DNA from: an uncultured Kiloniellaceae bacterium
Lineage (GTDB): Bacteria > Pseudomonadota > Alphaproteobacteria > Kiloniellales > Kiloniellaceae
Assembly: GCA_947493695.1 (NCBI GenBank)
Contig: CANLSF010000001.1
Span: forward strand, 1,054,001 to 1,118,000
Length of the DNA stretch: 64,000 nucleotides
Reading direction: 5' to 3'
The notes beneath the pieces were generated by a model, which was not told where the DNA came from, searched no databases, and was given only the letters and a program-made list of their open reading frames with translations. Positions 49,967 through 60,111 of this stretch are shown piece by piece (within the stretch, counting starts at the first letter, position 1; every line of letters begins with the position of its first letter). Both the position numbers and the translations under genes were made by a program.

Positions 49967-52954
49967 TTATTGCGGGTCTTTTGGTACGCTTTCGGCCTGT
50001 GTATCGCTGCCCAGATGTTCCTTTCCGCCAAAGACGAAGCGGGTGTAGACGTAACTGAGGCCGAGCAGCGAAAAGCCGAGACCGAAGAACGAGAAAACAC
50101 GATAGAGGCCCTCCAGTTCCGCCGTGTCGTAGAGGAACACCTTGCCCACTGCCAAGAGCGTTACGCCAAGCGAGGCGTAGCGCAGCGACTGATCCCGGGT
50201 CACGATCCCCGCGGCGAGAAGTCCGATGCCAAAGAGAAGCCAGGCCACCGAGTAGCTGTAAACCTCCGCATTTCCTGCGACGAAGGAATCCAGGTAACTG
50301 CCCTGGAAACCCTGACGGATCATGAGGGTGATCCAGACGAAGCTGAGGAGCAGGGCGACGGGCTTCAGGAATCGCGTCCAATATTCCGCCGTTTCGTTCT
50401 TGCTCAGGAAAGCCATTTCCCGCGCTGACAGCAGGCACCAGAGGATCGGCAGGCCAAAAGGCAAGACCAGCGCATTAAGTACAGGCCAACCGACGATTTC
50501 CTGGTGCGACCAGATGGGGTTGTAGAGGAAAAGATCGAAATAACCGATACGAAAGAGAGCGACAGCGCAAAGCACCGCTCCGCTCCATGAAACCGCAATA
50601 CGCAGGAAGCGCCGCCCGACCCAGAAGCAGAAGAGGCCATAGAGGAATAGGACATTGGTGATGATGCCCCGCTCCAGGAACCCTGCCTTCACGTACAGAA
50701 CGTTCTCGTCCACATTCATCAGCTGGCGTGTGAGGTAATAGCCCATCACGGCGCCAAGTGCGATTGCTGCCAGTTCAAGTCCACGCACCAGCCAATCGTC
50801 GGCTTTGCCGCGCAGGAATATGGCTGCGCCGATGAAGAAGAGTGCCGGGAGGCCGAGTCTGAGCAAGGGTTCCTCGACCAGTGGGACGCTGGCCTGCAGA
50901 GGAAGTTTCAATTCAACCAGACTGAAGGCCGTGAGCTGAATCAGGAGCAGAATTTGAGGAACCAGAAGGCCTGCGAAGATCAGGGCAAGAATGCCAGTGA
51001 CGGGCCGCAGGACCGCAATATCCGCACGACGGCTGATCCAGGCCACAGCCAGGACTTCGGCGGCAAACGCCAGCGGAAGGTTCTTTTCGTCCAAAAGGAT
51101 CGTCATCGCGATTGAAACAAATGCCGTTGCCGTAACCGCAAAGATTGCCAGCAGATGTTCTTTTTGGGCCTCCGCACGGAAATGTTCCTGAACCCGTCTG
51201 ACCGAGTAGATGGAGATGGCAGCGAACGCGAGGGCAAGACCACCCCAGAACAGGGGGCTATCCACTGCGAGTTCGGGCGATGCTGGAAAACGCTTCAATT
51301 TGATATAGCTCAGCAGATAAAATCCCAACACAGATGCGGCGGTGAGACCGGCCCAGGTGACCGCTTTGTCTGCTTTCCAGAGCAGTGTGTATCCGCTGAC
51401 AGCGTATAGAGCAGCAAAAAGAACCACTATTGCGCTGAAGGTGGTGAGATCGCTCTGGGGCCATGCCTGTATTAGAAACAGGCTGGTTGTCAGGGAAATC
51501 CAGGGAAGGAAGCGATACTTCTTATCATCGATGTAGGCGAGGTAGATGCCGCCCAAAGCAATAATCGCCGACAGGCCCCATTCAAGGGAACGGAACTCGG
51601 AAACGGCGACCGTCAACGCGATCAGGAAGGTCGCACCCGCCAGGCCAAGATATCCGAAGGCTATGCGTACATTCAGTCCCTCGAAAACCTTGGACATGAC
51701 GCTTTCGTCGCCGCCCTGGTTGAAGAAGGCGGTCAAGGCGGCGATGGCGAGCAGATAAACCCCAACGATGATCAGATCCGTGCTGGCTGGTTGCGCCGTC
51801 ACGATCAGGAGCACCGCCCACCCGAGGCTGGCGCCCAGAGTGGGCAGAGCAAGATCCCACCAGCCCTGATGGCGTATCAGAAGCATTGCGCCGGCGGAGA
51901 GGACAAAGAGATACGCGAAGAGGATTGCTGCGGATGGGTCGCTGGATTGAACCAGTGCCGGTGTGATGAAGCCGAAGATCAATCCAAGCAGTGCAATTGG
52001 TTTGCCGTAGCGCAATGACAGGACGATTCCTGTCGCCGTGACTGCGGCCATTCCGACAAAGCCGACCGTCGGCGAAAGCAGTTCATAGAGGCTTGTGGCG
52101 GCATAGACCGCCAGGTAGAGCACGGCGATACCGGCACCGGAGAGTGACTGCGCGATGCGCCGGCCATTGGCGAAGTTCGGTCGCTGGCGCACGACGTCGC
52201 CTGCTGCCAGCAGGCCGAGGCCCAGAAGACTGCCGAGCAGCACCCGCACAAAGGGGCCCAGCAGGTCATTTTCAATGGAGTACTTAACGAGAAACATGCC
52301 TCCAAATGCGAACGCGATGCCACCGATCCATACCGGCAGGCGGGCACCGAAGCTGTGCTCGAGTGACTGTTTCTCGGGTTCGAAGTCAACGCCCATCTGC
52401 CGCGCGGCAATGCGTTCTTCCTCGGCACTCTCTGGCGTATCCATGGGTGTTTCATCTGCGGGGGCGCTTGACGCGGGCTGGTTGGACCAGACGTTGTCTG
52501 TTTTTCGCGGTGCGTCTATCGGCGCCTCCTCTGATGCCGATGTTTCCGCAGGTGTGTTCGGGGTAGGCTCTGAAGGCTGGTTGGTCCAAACCGATGACGG
52601 CGTCTCGACAGTCGCGGACTTCGCCTCGTCAGGGCCGGCTTGCCCCTTCTTGGAGAGTTCCTGTTTTAGGACGCCGATTTGATTCCTGAGTGGGGAAATC
52701 TCGTAGTCTGCCGGATTTGGGGGGGCTGCCGCTTCTGGCGGCGCGTCTGCCTCAGAGGTCTGAGAAGGATCCGTTTCCAATGGACCTCTCGCCGCGATCG
52801 ATAGCTCCTGCGATAAGATATCGATCCGTTTTTTGAGCGACTGAATCTGTGCGTCCAGGCGCCCGGCTCTACTGAGGGCCACCCAGGAGGCGATGCTGGA
52901 CGCAACTAGGAACAGGAGGGCCAGAATGACAACGACTTCGACAGAATCGAGCAC
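49967..52954 (-). CDS. DUF2339 family polytopic membrane protein
   Basis: 995-aa, many TMs, N-terminal coiled coil and P/A/E-rich linker, LPVWIGGIAFAFGGMFLVKYSIENDLLGPFVR. Confidence 0.85.
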   Translation of the reverse strand: MLDSVEVVVILALLFLVASSIASWVALSRAGRLDAQIQSLKKRIDILSQELSIAARGPLETDPSQTSEADAPPEAAAPPNPADYEISPLRNQIGVLKQELSKKGQAGPDEAKSATVETPSSVWTNQPSEPTPNTPAETSASEEAPIDAPRKTDNVWSNQPASSAPADETPMDTPESAEEERIAARQMGVDFEPEKQSLEHSFGARLPVWIGGIAFAFGGMFLVKYSIENDLLGPFVRVLLGSLLGLGLLAAGDVVRQRPNFANGRRIAQSLSGAGIAVLYLAVYAATSLYELLSPTVGFVGMAAVTATGIVLSLRYGKPIALLGLIFGFITPALVQSSDPSAAILFAYLFVLSAGAMLLIRHQGWWDLALPTLGASLGWAVLLIVTAQPASTDLIIVGVYLLAIAALTAFFNQGGDESVMSKVFEGLNVRIAFGYLGLAGATFLIALTVAVSEFRSLEWGLSAIIALGGIYLAYIDDKKYRFLPWISLTTSLFLIQAWPQSDLTTFSAIVVLFAALYAVSGYTLLWKADKAVTWAGLTAASVLGFYLLSYIKLKRFPASPELAVDSPLFWGGLALAFAAISIYSVRRVQEHFRAEAQKEHLLAIFAVTATAFVSIAMTILLDEKNLPLAFAAEVLAVAWISRRADIAVLRPVTGILALIFAGLLVPQILLLIQLTAFSLVELKLPLQASVPLVEEPLLRLGLPALFFIGAAIFLRGKADDWLVRGLELAAIALGAVMGYYLTRQLMNVDENVLYVKAGFLERGIITNVLFLYGLFCFWVGRRFLRIAVSWSGAVLCAVALFRIGYFDLFLYNPIWSHQEIVGWPVLNALVLPFGLPILWCLLSAREMAFLSKNETAEYWTRFLKPVALLLSFVWITLMIRQGFQGSYLDSFVAGNAEVYSYSVAWLLFGIGLLAAGIVTRDQSLRYASLGVTLLAVGKVFLYDTAELEGLYRVFSFFGLGFSLLGLSYVYTRFVFGGKEHLGSDTQAESVPKDPQ

Positions 52955-53013
52955 AGCGATATTTCCTTGGTTTCAGCAAAGCGTTTCTTGCAGAGTGCTG
53001 CAACATAAGTCAT

Positions 53014-53054
53014 AATTAAACAGCGTTCAATAAAATAATGAACAGTGTTTAATT
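53014..53054. promoter_or_regulatory. Double operator between divergent DUF2339 and TetR genes
   Basis: AATTAAACAGCGTTCA-N9-TGAACAGTGTTTAATT; two AACAGYGTT palindromes centred 22 bp apart. Confidence 0.65.
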
Positions 53055-53084
53055 AACCAATTTCGAAGCGGGGATTGATACATC

Positions 53085-53714
53085 ATGGCGCGCCGCAGCG
53101 ACCATACCCGGGTGGAAATCAAGGCCATGGCTGTCGCTGCCGGGCGGGATTTGATCCGGGACGTCGGCTATTCCGGTTTCAGTGCGCGCAAGGTCGCGAC
53201 CGCCATCGGCTATACGGTCGGCACGCTTTACAATGTTTTTGAAAACCACGACGACATCGTTCTGCATATCAATGCGGTAACCCTCGACGACCTGCTTTCT
53301 TTCATGGAAAAGCGTTTTGGCGGTTCCGGTGGCGCAGATGTGACGCAGAATGATCATCAGGCTCTGAAAGCCCTGGCCGCTTGCTACATCGACTACGCCA
53401 GAGAGAATTACAATTGCTGGAGCGCATTGTTCGAGCACAATCTGGCCCCCGATATGCCCCTGCCCGACTGGTATGGCGAGAAGATCGGGGCGCTTTTCAC
53501 GTTAATCGAGGCGCGGCTTAAACCGGTGATCGGGCCAGATGAAGCCGAACTGCGTCAGACCGCGCGGGTTCTTTGGGCCAGTATTCATGGGATCTGCGCT
53601 TTGACACTGACCAACAAGTTGACCCTGGTTGGGGTGGAGACGCCTGAGTCTTTAACCAGTTCTCTGATTGAAAACTACATCGCGGGTTTAACACGCCGTC
53701 TGCCTGACACTTAG
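53085..53714 (+). CDS. TetR/AcrR family regulator
   Basis: N-terminal HTH (AGRDLIRDVGYSGFSARKVATAIGYTVGTLYNVFENHDDIVLHI). Confidence 0.9.
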   Translation: MARRSDHTRVEIKAMAVAAGRDLIRDVGYSGFSARKVATAIGYTVGTLYNVFENHDDIVLHINAVTLDDLLSFMEKRFGGSGGADVTQNDHQALKALAACYIDYARENYNCWSALFEHNLAPDMPLPDWYGEKIGALFTLIEARLKPVIGPDEAELRQTARVLWASIHGICALTLTNKLTLVGVETPESLTSSLIENYIAGLTRRLPDT

Positions 53715-53725
53715 ATCTGGCGATC

Positions 53726-54235
53726 CTATAGCTCCAGAGTGGCAATCGCTGTGTCGAAGTGAACCTCGACCAGATTATCGCCCTCCCCGCCGCGGTCGAC
53801 GATCAGGAAATCCGACTGAACATCCAGAGCAATCAGCGGGTGATGCCAGACATTGCGGGCGTAATTCACGCCCTGTCCGGGTTGAGCCAAAAAAGCGAAC
53901 AAGTCTTCCGCAGTTATGGCCTCGCCGTCTGCAATCTCCGGCTTGGCCACGACCACCAGATAGGGCCGTGCAAACAAGGGAACAAAAGCCTGCGAGGCTA
54001 AGGGGTGACGTTCCATGATCCGGATGTCGAAGGGCATGGGGCGTGGATCTCCCCGGAAAATCGAGATGATCGGCCGGCCATCCTGCTCCGCCGTATCGAC
54101 CTGCGCCAGATCGTGAAAGCGCGTGGTCGTGCCTTCGTTGATCTGAAATTTTTTTGCGCCTTCGGTTTGTATCACATCGCCGAAAGGCGCAAAGGCTTCG
54201 CTGCTTAGGGCTTGAGGTCGAAGTCTCGGGGTCAC
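53726..54235 (-). CDS. allA: Ureidoglycolate lyase
   Basis: [43 protein letters not shown]...[18 protein letters not shown]. Confidence 0.92.
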   Translation of the reverse strand: MTPRLRPQALSSEAFAPFGDVIQTEGAKKFQINEGTTTRFHDLAQVDTAEQDGRPIISIFRGDPRPMPFDIRIMERHPLASQAFVPLFARPYLVVVAKPEIADGEAITAEDLFAFLAQPGQGVNYARNVWHHPLIALDVQSDFLIVDRGGEGDNLVEVHFDTAIATLEL

Positions 54236-55269
54236 TTGACCGGCTTTCCGAAAAGGCGCAGGCGGCTGATGCCGCCGTCCGGGAAAATATTGAACCGGAC
54301 ATAGTTCACTTTGCCAATATCCTTGAGGCCGTCGAAGGGGTGCTCCGCGTCGGCGCTGAGAGTTCGGCGGTCCATCAGCTCCGGCCAGAACTGTGAGGAG
54401 GCGATCAGAGCGGCCTTACTCATATCGGGTACCATCGCGGCCTGCAGCGAACAGCTTTCGGCGAAATTCCCTTTGAAGTGCGCAGTGTCCACCAGGGCGC
54501 TCTCGATGGTGCCGGGGTGTCCCAGTTCAATGATGATCCAGTCGTTGCCGGGTTCTCGGCGCCGACGGGTTTCCCAACCGTCGCCCATGTTCTCGCCACG
54601 TTCCGGCGCAAGCAGGGGATGCGGTGGACCATAGTGGCTGTCGTTCCAGGCGATGGGACGGCCACCTTGCGTGAGAGCGGCCAGGTCGGTTGTCGCATCA
54701 CCGGCGCCGGACCAGTCGTACGCTACTTCGCCGTAGACCCGTAACCGGGCAACGCCGCCGTCCGGGTAGATGGACAGGCGCAGATGAGTTACGGCGCTGT
54801 CGCCCTTCAGATCAAAGGGCGGAATCTCAAAAAGGTTATGAGAATCGCCTTTCAGCTCGACGGCCGGAAGGATTGTGACCCAATCGGCATCCTCTCCCGG
54901 GACCTCGGCATCACTGAGGCAGGCTTCGATCGAGGCCGAGGGCGGATAATTCCCGGTGAAAAAAGATGTGTCGATGTCCACACGCTGCGGCCGGCCCGGC
55001 TGACCCAGCCGGACGATGCAGTGATCGTTCCCGCCGGTACGACGGCGCCGGCTTTCCCAGCCGTCCATCCACTTGCCGTTCTCGTCGTATTTGCCCACCG
55101 CAAAGACCGGTGCAGTGAGTGACAGCATCCGATCCATCGACGCAAAGAAGTCGTCGCTGCAGGAAACCGTGCGCGCGCCCAGTCTTGTATCCAGAAGGTT
55201 GACCCGATCCCCGGCAAAGGCTTCGGCTTCAGGCGAGGGCGGGGCTGGGGTGATGGCTTCGAGCGTCAT
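54232..55269 (-). CDS. alc: Allantoicase
   Basis: Tandem allantoicase repeats ([100 protein letters not shown]). Confidence 0.95.
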   Translation of the reverse strand: MTLEAITPAPPSPEAEAFAGDRVNLLDTRLGARTVSCSDDFFASMDRMLSLTAPVFAVGKYDENGKWMDGWESRRRRTGGNDHCIVRLGQPGRPQRVDIDTSFFTGNYPPSASIEACLSDAEVPGEDADWVTILPAVELKGDSHNLFEIPPFDLKGDSAVTHLRLSIYPDGGVARLRVYGEVAYDWSGAGDATTDLAALTQGGRPIAWNDSHYGPPHPLLAPERGENMGDGWETRRRREPGNDWIIIELGHPGTIESALVDTAHFKGNFAESCSLQAAMVPDMSKAALIASSQFWPELMDRRTLSADAEHPFDGLKDIGKVNYVRFNIFPDGGISRLRLFGKPVK

Positions 55270-55299
55270 GATTGTTCCATATCTATAAAGCGCGGGCTG

Positions 55300-55824
55300 T
55301 TACGGCAGCAGGTCCTTGAGGCGCAACAAGGCGATGCGTTCGACCTGGCTGCAGGCTGTGGCGAATTCGGTTTCGGGGTCGTTATTCACCCGGCTTTGGA
55401 AAGCCGCCAGGATTTCGTCTTTGCTTCGGCCTTTGACGGCCATGATGAAGGGAAAGCGAAACTTCGCCGTATAGCGGTTGTTGAGGTCCGTGAAGAGCTG
55501 CAGTTCACTTTCGCTCAAGCTGTCCAATCCTGCTGAAGCCTGCTCTTTCGTGGAGTCTCCGGTGAGTTCTCCGGCCAACGCCAGCCGTCCGGCGAGATCA
55601 GGGTGGGCGGTCAGGACTCCCAGTTTTTCTTCGTCGCTGGCGGCTCGGAAGACATCGCGAAGCAGGTGATGCAAACTTTCGGCAGTGTCGCCATTCTCCT
55701 GGGTGATTCGGGCGTATGCGCGCTGAGCGATCCAGGGCGAATGCTCGAAGATACCGCCAAATCTCGCAACGAAGTCATCCCGGCTCATCGCCGCAAGAGT
55801 CAGCGTTTGTGACACTTCGTTCAT
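55300..55824 (-). CDS. uraD: 2-oxo-4-hydroxy-4-carboxy-5-ureidoimidazoline (OHCU) decarboxylase, copy 1
   Basis: RFGGIFEHSPWIAQRAY...LLTAHPDLAGRLALAGELTGDSTKEQASAGLDSLSESELQLFTDLNNRYTAKFRFPFIMAVKG (numerous OHCU motifs). Confidence 0.92.
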   Translation of the reverse strand: MNEVSQTLTLAAMSRDDFVARFGGIFEHSPWIAQRAYARITQENGDTAESLHHLLRDVFRAASDEEKLGVLTAHPDLAGRLALAGELTGDSTKEQASAGLDSLSESELQLFTDLNNRYTAKFRFPFIMAVKGRSKDEILAAFQSRVNNDPETEFATACSQVERIALLRLKDLLP

Positions 55825-56759
55825 CGGAATGGGTGTTCTTCATGCCAATGACGGGCGATATCGACACGCCGGGCGGTCCAGACCCGCTCGAAGCCCTGAA
55901 TGTAATCCACAAAACGCGTCAGTGCTGCCGCTCTGCCCGGTCGTCCGACCAGACGGCAGTGCAGGCCGACGGACATCATCTTGGGGGTTCCGGCCAGACC
56001 TTCGGCGTAGAGGCAGTCAAAGGAATCCTTCAGATAGGAGAAGAACTGATCTCCTGAATTGAAGCCCTGCGGTGTCGCGAAACGCATGTCGTTGGCGTCC
56101 AGCGTATAGGGCACCATCAATTGCGGTGCTTTGGATTTGTCATCACGAGCAACCCAATAGGGCAGTTCATCTGCATAGCTGTCTGCGCCATAGAGGAAAC
56201 CGCCGTTCTCGGCGACCAGATCGTTGGTATTGATCGACGAGCGGCCCGTGTACCAGCCAAGCGGCTTCGACCCGGTTACCCTGCTATGGATCTCGATGGC
56301 CTGATCCATATGGGCGCGTTCTTCGTCCTTGGTGAAGTCTTTGTATTCGATCCATTTCAGACCGTGCGAAGCGATTTCCCAGTCAGCTTCCAGCATGGCG
56401 GCAACCTGGTCCGGTGCGCGCTCCAGTGCGGTTGCGACGCCGAACACGGTGACTGGAATTTTCCGCTCGGTGAAAAGTCGCCAAAGTCGCCAGAAGCCCG
56501 CCCGGGCACCGTACTCGTAGATCGATTCCATGTTCATGTGGCGCTGACCGGGCCACTGTGCCGCGCCGACGATTTCCGACAGGAAGGCCTCCGAGGCGGC
56601 GTCGCCGTGCAGGATGTTGTTCTCGCCGCCTTCTTCGTAGTTCACCACGAACTGTACGGCGATGGCCGCATTGTCGGGCCAGCGCGGATCTGGTGTTGAG
56701 CGGCCGTAGCCGGTCATGTCTCGCGGATAGGACGGAGTCATTGCTAATCTGGTTTCCAA
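55821..56759 (-). CDS. puuE: Allantoinase PuuE (polysaccharide deacetylase fold)
   Basis: YPRDMTGYGRSTPDPRWPDNAAIAVQFVVNYEEGGENNILHGDAASEAFLSEI. Confidence 0.93.
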   Translation of the reverse strand: METRLAMTPSYPRDMTGYGRSTPDPRWPDNAAIAVQFVVNYEEGGENNILHGDAASEAFLSEIVGAAQWPGQRHMNMESIYEYGARAGFWRLWRLFTERKIPVTVFGVATALERAPDQVAAMLEADWEIASHGLKWIEYKDFTKDEERAHMDQAIEIHSRVTGSKPLGWYTGRSSINTNDLVAENGGFLYGADSYADELPYWVARDDKSKAPQLMVPYTLDANDMRFATPQGFNSGDQFFSYLKDSFDCLYAEGLAGTPKMMSVGLHCRLVGRPGRAAALTRFVDYIQGFERVWTARRVDIARHWHEEHPFR

Positions 56760-56902
56760 GGTCTTGGCAAAATATGAAGTTCGAACCCCGGCAGATTAGA
56801 TCCTGCGGCTTGATTAGGCTCCTACAAAATTTTTGAAAGTCTTTTCGGGCCTTGCACCCCTGGATCCACAGCGGCGGCAATCACCTGAGCGATTTCCCTC
56901 CT

Positions 56903-57472
56903 TCAACCTTCTTTGAAAAGATCCTGAAGCCGCAGCAGGATAATACGTTCTACCCAATGGCTGGCGACTTCAATTTCGCGCTCCAGGCTGTTGTTGACCC
57001 GGATCTCGAAGGCAGTGAGGATTTCGGTCTTGTCCCGGTCCTTGACCGCCATGATGAAAGGGAAGCCGAAGCGGGCACGATAGCGCTGGTTCAGTTCCAT
57101 GAAGCGGTCGAATTCCCTTTCGCTCAAGCTCGTTAAACCGGCCGAGTTCTGCTCCTTCATCGAGTCCGCGCTGAGCTGACTGGCGCGGAGGAGTTTTCCG
57201 GCGAGATCAGGGGGCTCATTCAGTATCTGCAGCCGCTTTTCCGTGCTGGCATTTCGGAGGACCTGACAGAAGCCTTCGTGAAGACCTTCGGCGCTATCGT
57301 GGCATTCCGTCAAACCCTGGTCGTAAAAAATCTTCGCGAGATCGGGGGCGTGCTCGAATGCACCGCCGAAGCGTTGCCAAAAAACATCCCAGGTCATTGC
57401 GCTCGGCTGACATCTTTTAGAAGAGTCGGAGAAACTCTCGCGGGTATCTAAGACGGATGCTTTTATATTCAC
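56903..57472 (-). CDS. OHCU decarboxylase, copy 2
   Basis: RFGGAFEHAPDLAKIFYDQG...PPDLAGKLLRASQLSADSMKEQNSAGLTSLSEREFDRFMELNQRYRARFGFPFIMAVKDRDK. Confidence 0.88.
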   Translation of the reverse strand: MNIKASVLDTRESFSDSSKRCQPSAMTWDVFWQRFGGAFEHAPDLAKIFYDQGLTECHDSAEGLHEGFCQVLRNASTEKRLQILNEPPDLAGKLLRASQLSADSMKEQNSAGLTSLSEREFDRFMELNQRYRARFGFPFIMAVKDRDKTEILTAFEIRVNNSLEREIEVASHWVERIILLRLQDLFKEG

Positions 57473-57579
57473 GGTTATATACCTCCCTAAGGCCGCTATC
57501 GTGGAAAACGAAACGCTACCATAGATTGGAATTTACTGGTATTATTCCCGTGATAAAATTCCCTCTAAAAGTGTTTTTT

Positions 57580-58527
57580 TTAATTTACCTCGATGTCATG
57601 AAGATTTGCCAGAGACAGGCCATCGAGCATGGCGCTCAGATCCTGCAGACAGCGCTCATGCATAAAGTCTGCAAAAACCTTGATTTTTGGCGCCAGCAGA
57701 CGCCGGTGCGGATAGAGAATGGCCAGGGACACGGGTTCAGGCGGTGTTTCCGTAAGGACCGGTAGCAGAGCGCCGGAGCGCAGATGCTCGGCAACTTCGA
57801 ACAGCGGTTTCATGACGATACCCTGTCCGGCCAGCGCCCAGTCGGTAAGGATGTCGCCATCGTCGGATTCAAAAGGTCCGCTGATCGAGCGCTTTATCGG
57901 ACCGCCTTCTGTCTGCAGTGGCCAGCGGAACTGGGTCGAGCCGGGATAGCGCAGCAGCAGACAGCGATGCTTCGACAGATCGTCTGGCGTTTCAGGTTTG
58001 CCCTTTTCTTCCAGATATCCTGGAGACGCGCAGAGCACGCGCTCGCAATCGCAGATTTTGCGCATGGTCAGGCTGGAATCGCCCAGAACAGCGAGCCGGA
58101 TGGCGACTTCAACACCTTCGCGCGCCAAATCGATCATGTAGTCGGAGAGGCGAAGGCGCACCTCAATCTCCGGATAGTCTTGGCAGAAATCCGGAATGGC
58201 CGGGCCAATCACCCGGCGCCCGAGACCAAGCGGAACCGTCACGCGGATCGCGCCCCTTGGCCGTCCGCCAACGGCGGCGACGGTCGCTTCGGCCTGTTCC
58301 AGCGCATGCAGGACTTCCAGGCAGCCTTCATAAAAAAGCCGGCCATGCTCGGTTGGCGAAAGCTGTCGCGTGGTCCGGTTGAAAAGCCGAACGCCGACAT
58401 GTTTCTCAAGTTCCTTCATCCGGTGGCTGGCGACCGCCGGCGAAACGCGCATATGCCGGCCTGCCGCCGACAGTGAGCCCAATTCGACAACACGGACGAA
58501 AACCCGAATATTTTCCAGTAGTGACAT
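57580..58527 (-). CDS. LysR family transcriptional regulator
   Basis: MSLLENIRVFVRVVELGSLSAAGRHMRVSPAVASHRMKELEKHVGVRLFNRTTRQLSPTEHG. Confidence 0.92.
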   Translation of the reverse strand: MSLLENIRVFVRVVELGSLSAAGRHMRVSPAVASHRMKELEKHVGVRLFNRTTRQLSPTEHGRLFYEGCLEVLHALEQAEATVAAVGGRPRGAIRVTVPLGLGRRVIGPAIPDFCQDYPEIEVRLRLSDYMIDLAREGVEVAIRLAVLGDSSLTMRKICDCERVLCASPGYLEEKGKPETPDDLSKHRCLLLRYPGSTQFRWPLQTEGGPIKRSISGPFESDDGDILTDWALAGQGIVMKPLFEVAEHLRSGALLPVLTETPPEPVSLAILYPHRRLLAPKIKVFADFMHERCLQDLSAMLDGLSLANLHDIEVN

Positions 58528-58731
58528 CTTTTCGTTCTCCCGAAGATAGGCTATCGGCTTTCGGGTTTTTTTGAAAGTAATCCCAACTCTGGCGGTCTTC
58601 TTAAAGGGAGGGTCTGGGGCTATGCTGCCGTCTCGCTTGATCGGACACTTGGCACGGCTCGGGATTCCGCTATAGGAAGATGCTGGCCCGTGTAGTCTGC
58701 ATGGCCAGGAAAAGAGCGCTTTGGGAGTATT

Positions 58732-59955
58732 TTGATGGATCCGCTGGTTTGGGAATGGCTGAGCTTTGCTGTCCGCTGGCTGCATGTGATAACGGCGATT
58801 GCCTGGATCGGGTCGTCCTTCTACTTCATTGCGCTTGATCTGGGGCTGCGCAAACGGCAGGGCCTGCCTGAGGGTGTGACTGGCGAGGAATGGCAGGTCC
58901 ACGGCGGTGGATTCTACTACATTCAAAAATACATGGTCGCGCCCGAGGCCATGCCCGAACACCTGATCTGGTTCAAATGGGAATCCTACAGCACCTGGCT
59001 AACCGGCTTCTTCATGCTGGTTGTGGTCTATTACGCTGGTGCGGAACTCTATCTTATCGACCGGACGGTTCTCGACGTGCCGGCCTGGGGGGCGATTTTA
59101 ATCAGCCTGGCCGGCTTGGCACTCGGATGGATCATCTACGATCTGCTGTGCCGTTCGCCGCTTGGAAAGAATGACTGGCTGCTCTACGCCGCGCTCTTCG
59201 GTTTCGTCGTTCTGCTGTCTTGGGGCTTCACACAGGTCTTCAGCGGGCGAGCAGCCTTTCTGCATACCGGCGCGGTGATCGCCACCATCATGTCAGCCAA
59301 CGTCTTCATGATCATTATTCCCAATCAGAAGAAGGTCGTTGCGACACTTCGAGCTGGTGGCACGCCCGAAGCGCGTCTGGGGCTGCAGGCCAAACAGCGT
59401 TCCACCCACAATAACTATCTGACCCTACCGGTCATCTTCCTGATGCTGTCCAACCATTATCCGTTGGCCTTCGGGACCAAGTGGAATTGGGTGATTGTGT
59501 CGCTGGTGCTGGTGATGGGGGCCGTCATCCGGTACTATTTCAATTCGATGCATGCCAAGAAAGGCAAGCCCTGGTGGACCTGGGGTGTTGCGGCGCTTTG
59601 TTTCGCGGCGATTGTCTGGCTTTCCACCTTCCCTGCCGAAACACCTGAAGAATACGACATCAGCGCCTCGCAAAATCCGCTCTATGTTTCAGCCTCTTTT
59701 GAAGAGGTCCGTGAGACTGTGATCGGGCGCTGCAGTATGTGTCATGCACAGGAACCTTTCTGGGATGGTATCGGTGTCGCGCCCAAGGGCGTGGTGCTGG
59801 AAACCGATGAGCAGATCCTGCGTCATGCGCACGAGATCTATATCCAGGCCGGGCGCTCGAACGCCATGCCGCCTGGCAATGTGACTGAGATCAGCGGCGA
59901 GGAACGCCGTCTGATTGCCTCTTGGTTTGAGCAGGCTTCAACGCTTCAACGCTAA
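58732..59955 (+). CDS. puuD: Urate hydroxylase PuuD (membrane domain + C-terminal cytochrome c)
   Basis: Multi-TM region RWLHVITAIAWIGSSFYFIALDLGLRK and C-terminal CSMCH heme motif. Confidence 0.9.
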   Translation: MMDPLVWEWLSFAVRWLHVITAIAWIGSSFYFIALDLGLRKRQGLPEGVTGEEWQVHGGGFYYIQKYMVAPEAMPEHLIWFKWESYSTWLTGFFMLVVVYYAGAELYLIDRTVLDVPAWGAILISLAGLALGWIIYDLLCRSPLGKNDWLLYAALFGFVVLLSWGFTQVFSGRAAFLHTGAVIATIMSANVFMIIIPNQKKVVATLRAGGTPEARLGLQAKQRSTHNNYLTLPVIFLMLSNHYPLAFGTKWNWVIVSLVLVMGAVIRYYFNSMHAKKGKPWWTWGVAALCFAAIVWLSTFPAETPEEYDISASQNPLYVSASFEEVRETVIGRCSMCHAQEPFWDGIGVAPKGVVLETDEQILRHAHEIYIQAGRSNAMPPGNVTEISGEERRLIASWFEQASTLQR

Positions 59956-60111
59956 TCCTTCGCGACAAGCATTCGATTGTTTCAAACGAAACTATATTCG
60001 GATTCTGCCTGCGGCCTCTGCCCCGAACCTAAAGCCAGGCGCGTGACGCCTGCCCGATCTTAGCGCGCCGTCAGCAGTCGTGAGGGACTGGCGAGTTCCG
60101 AAGACCGAGGT

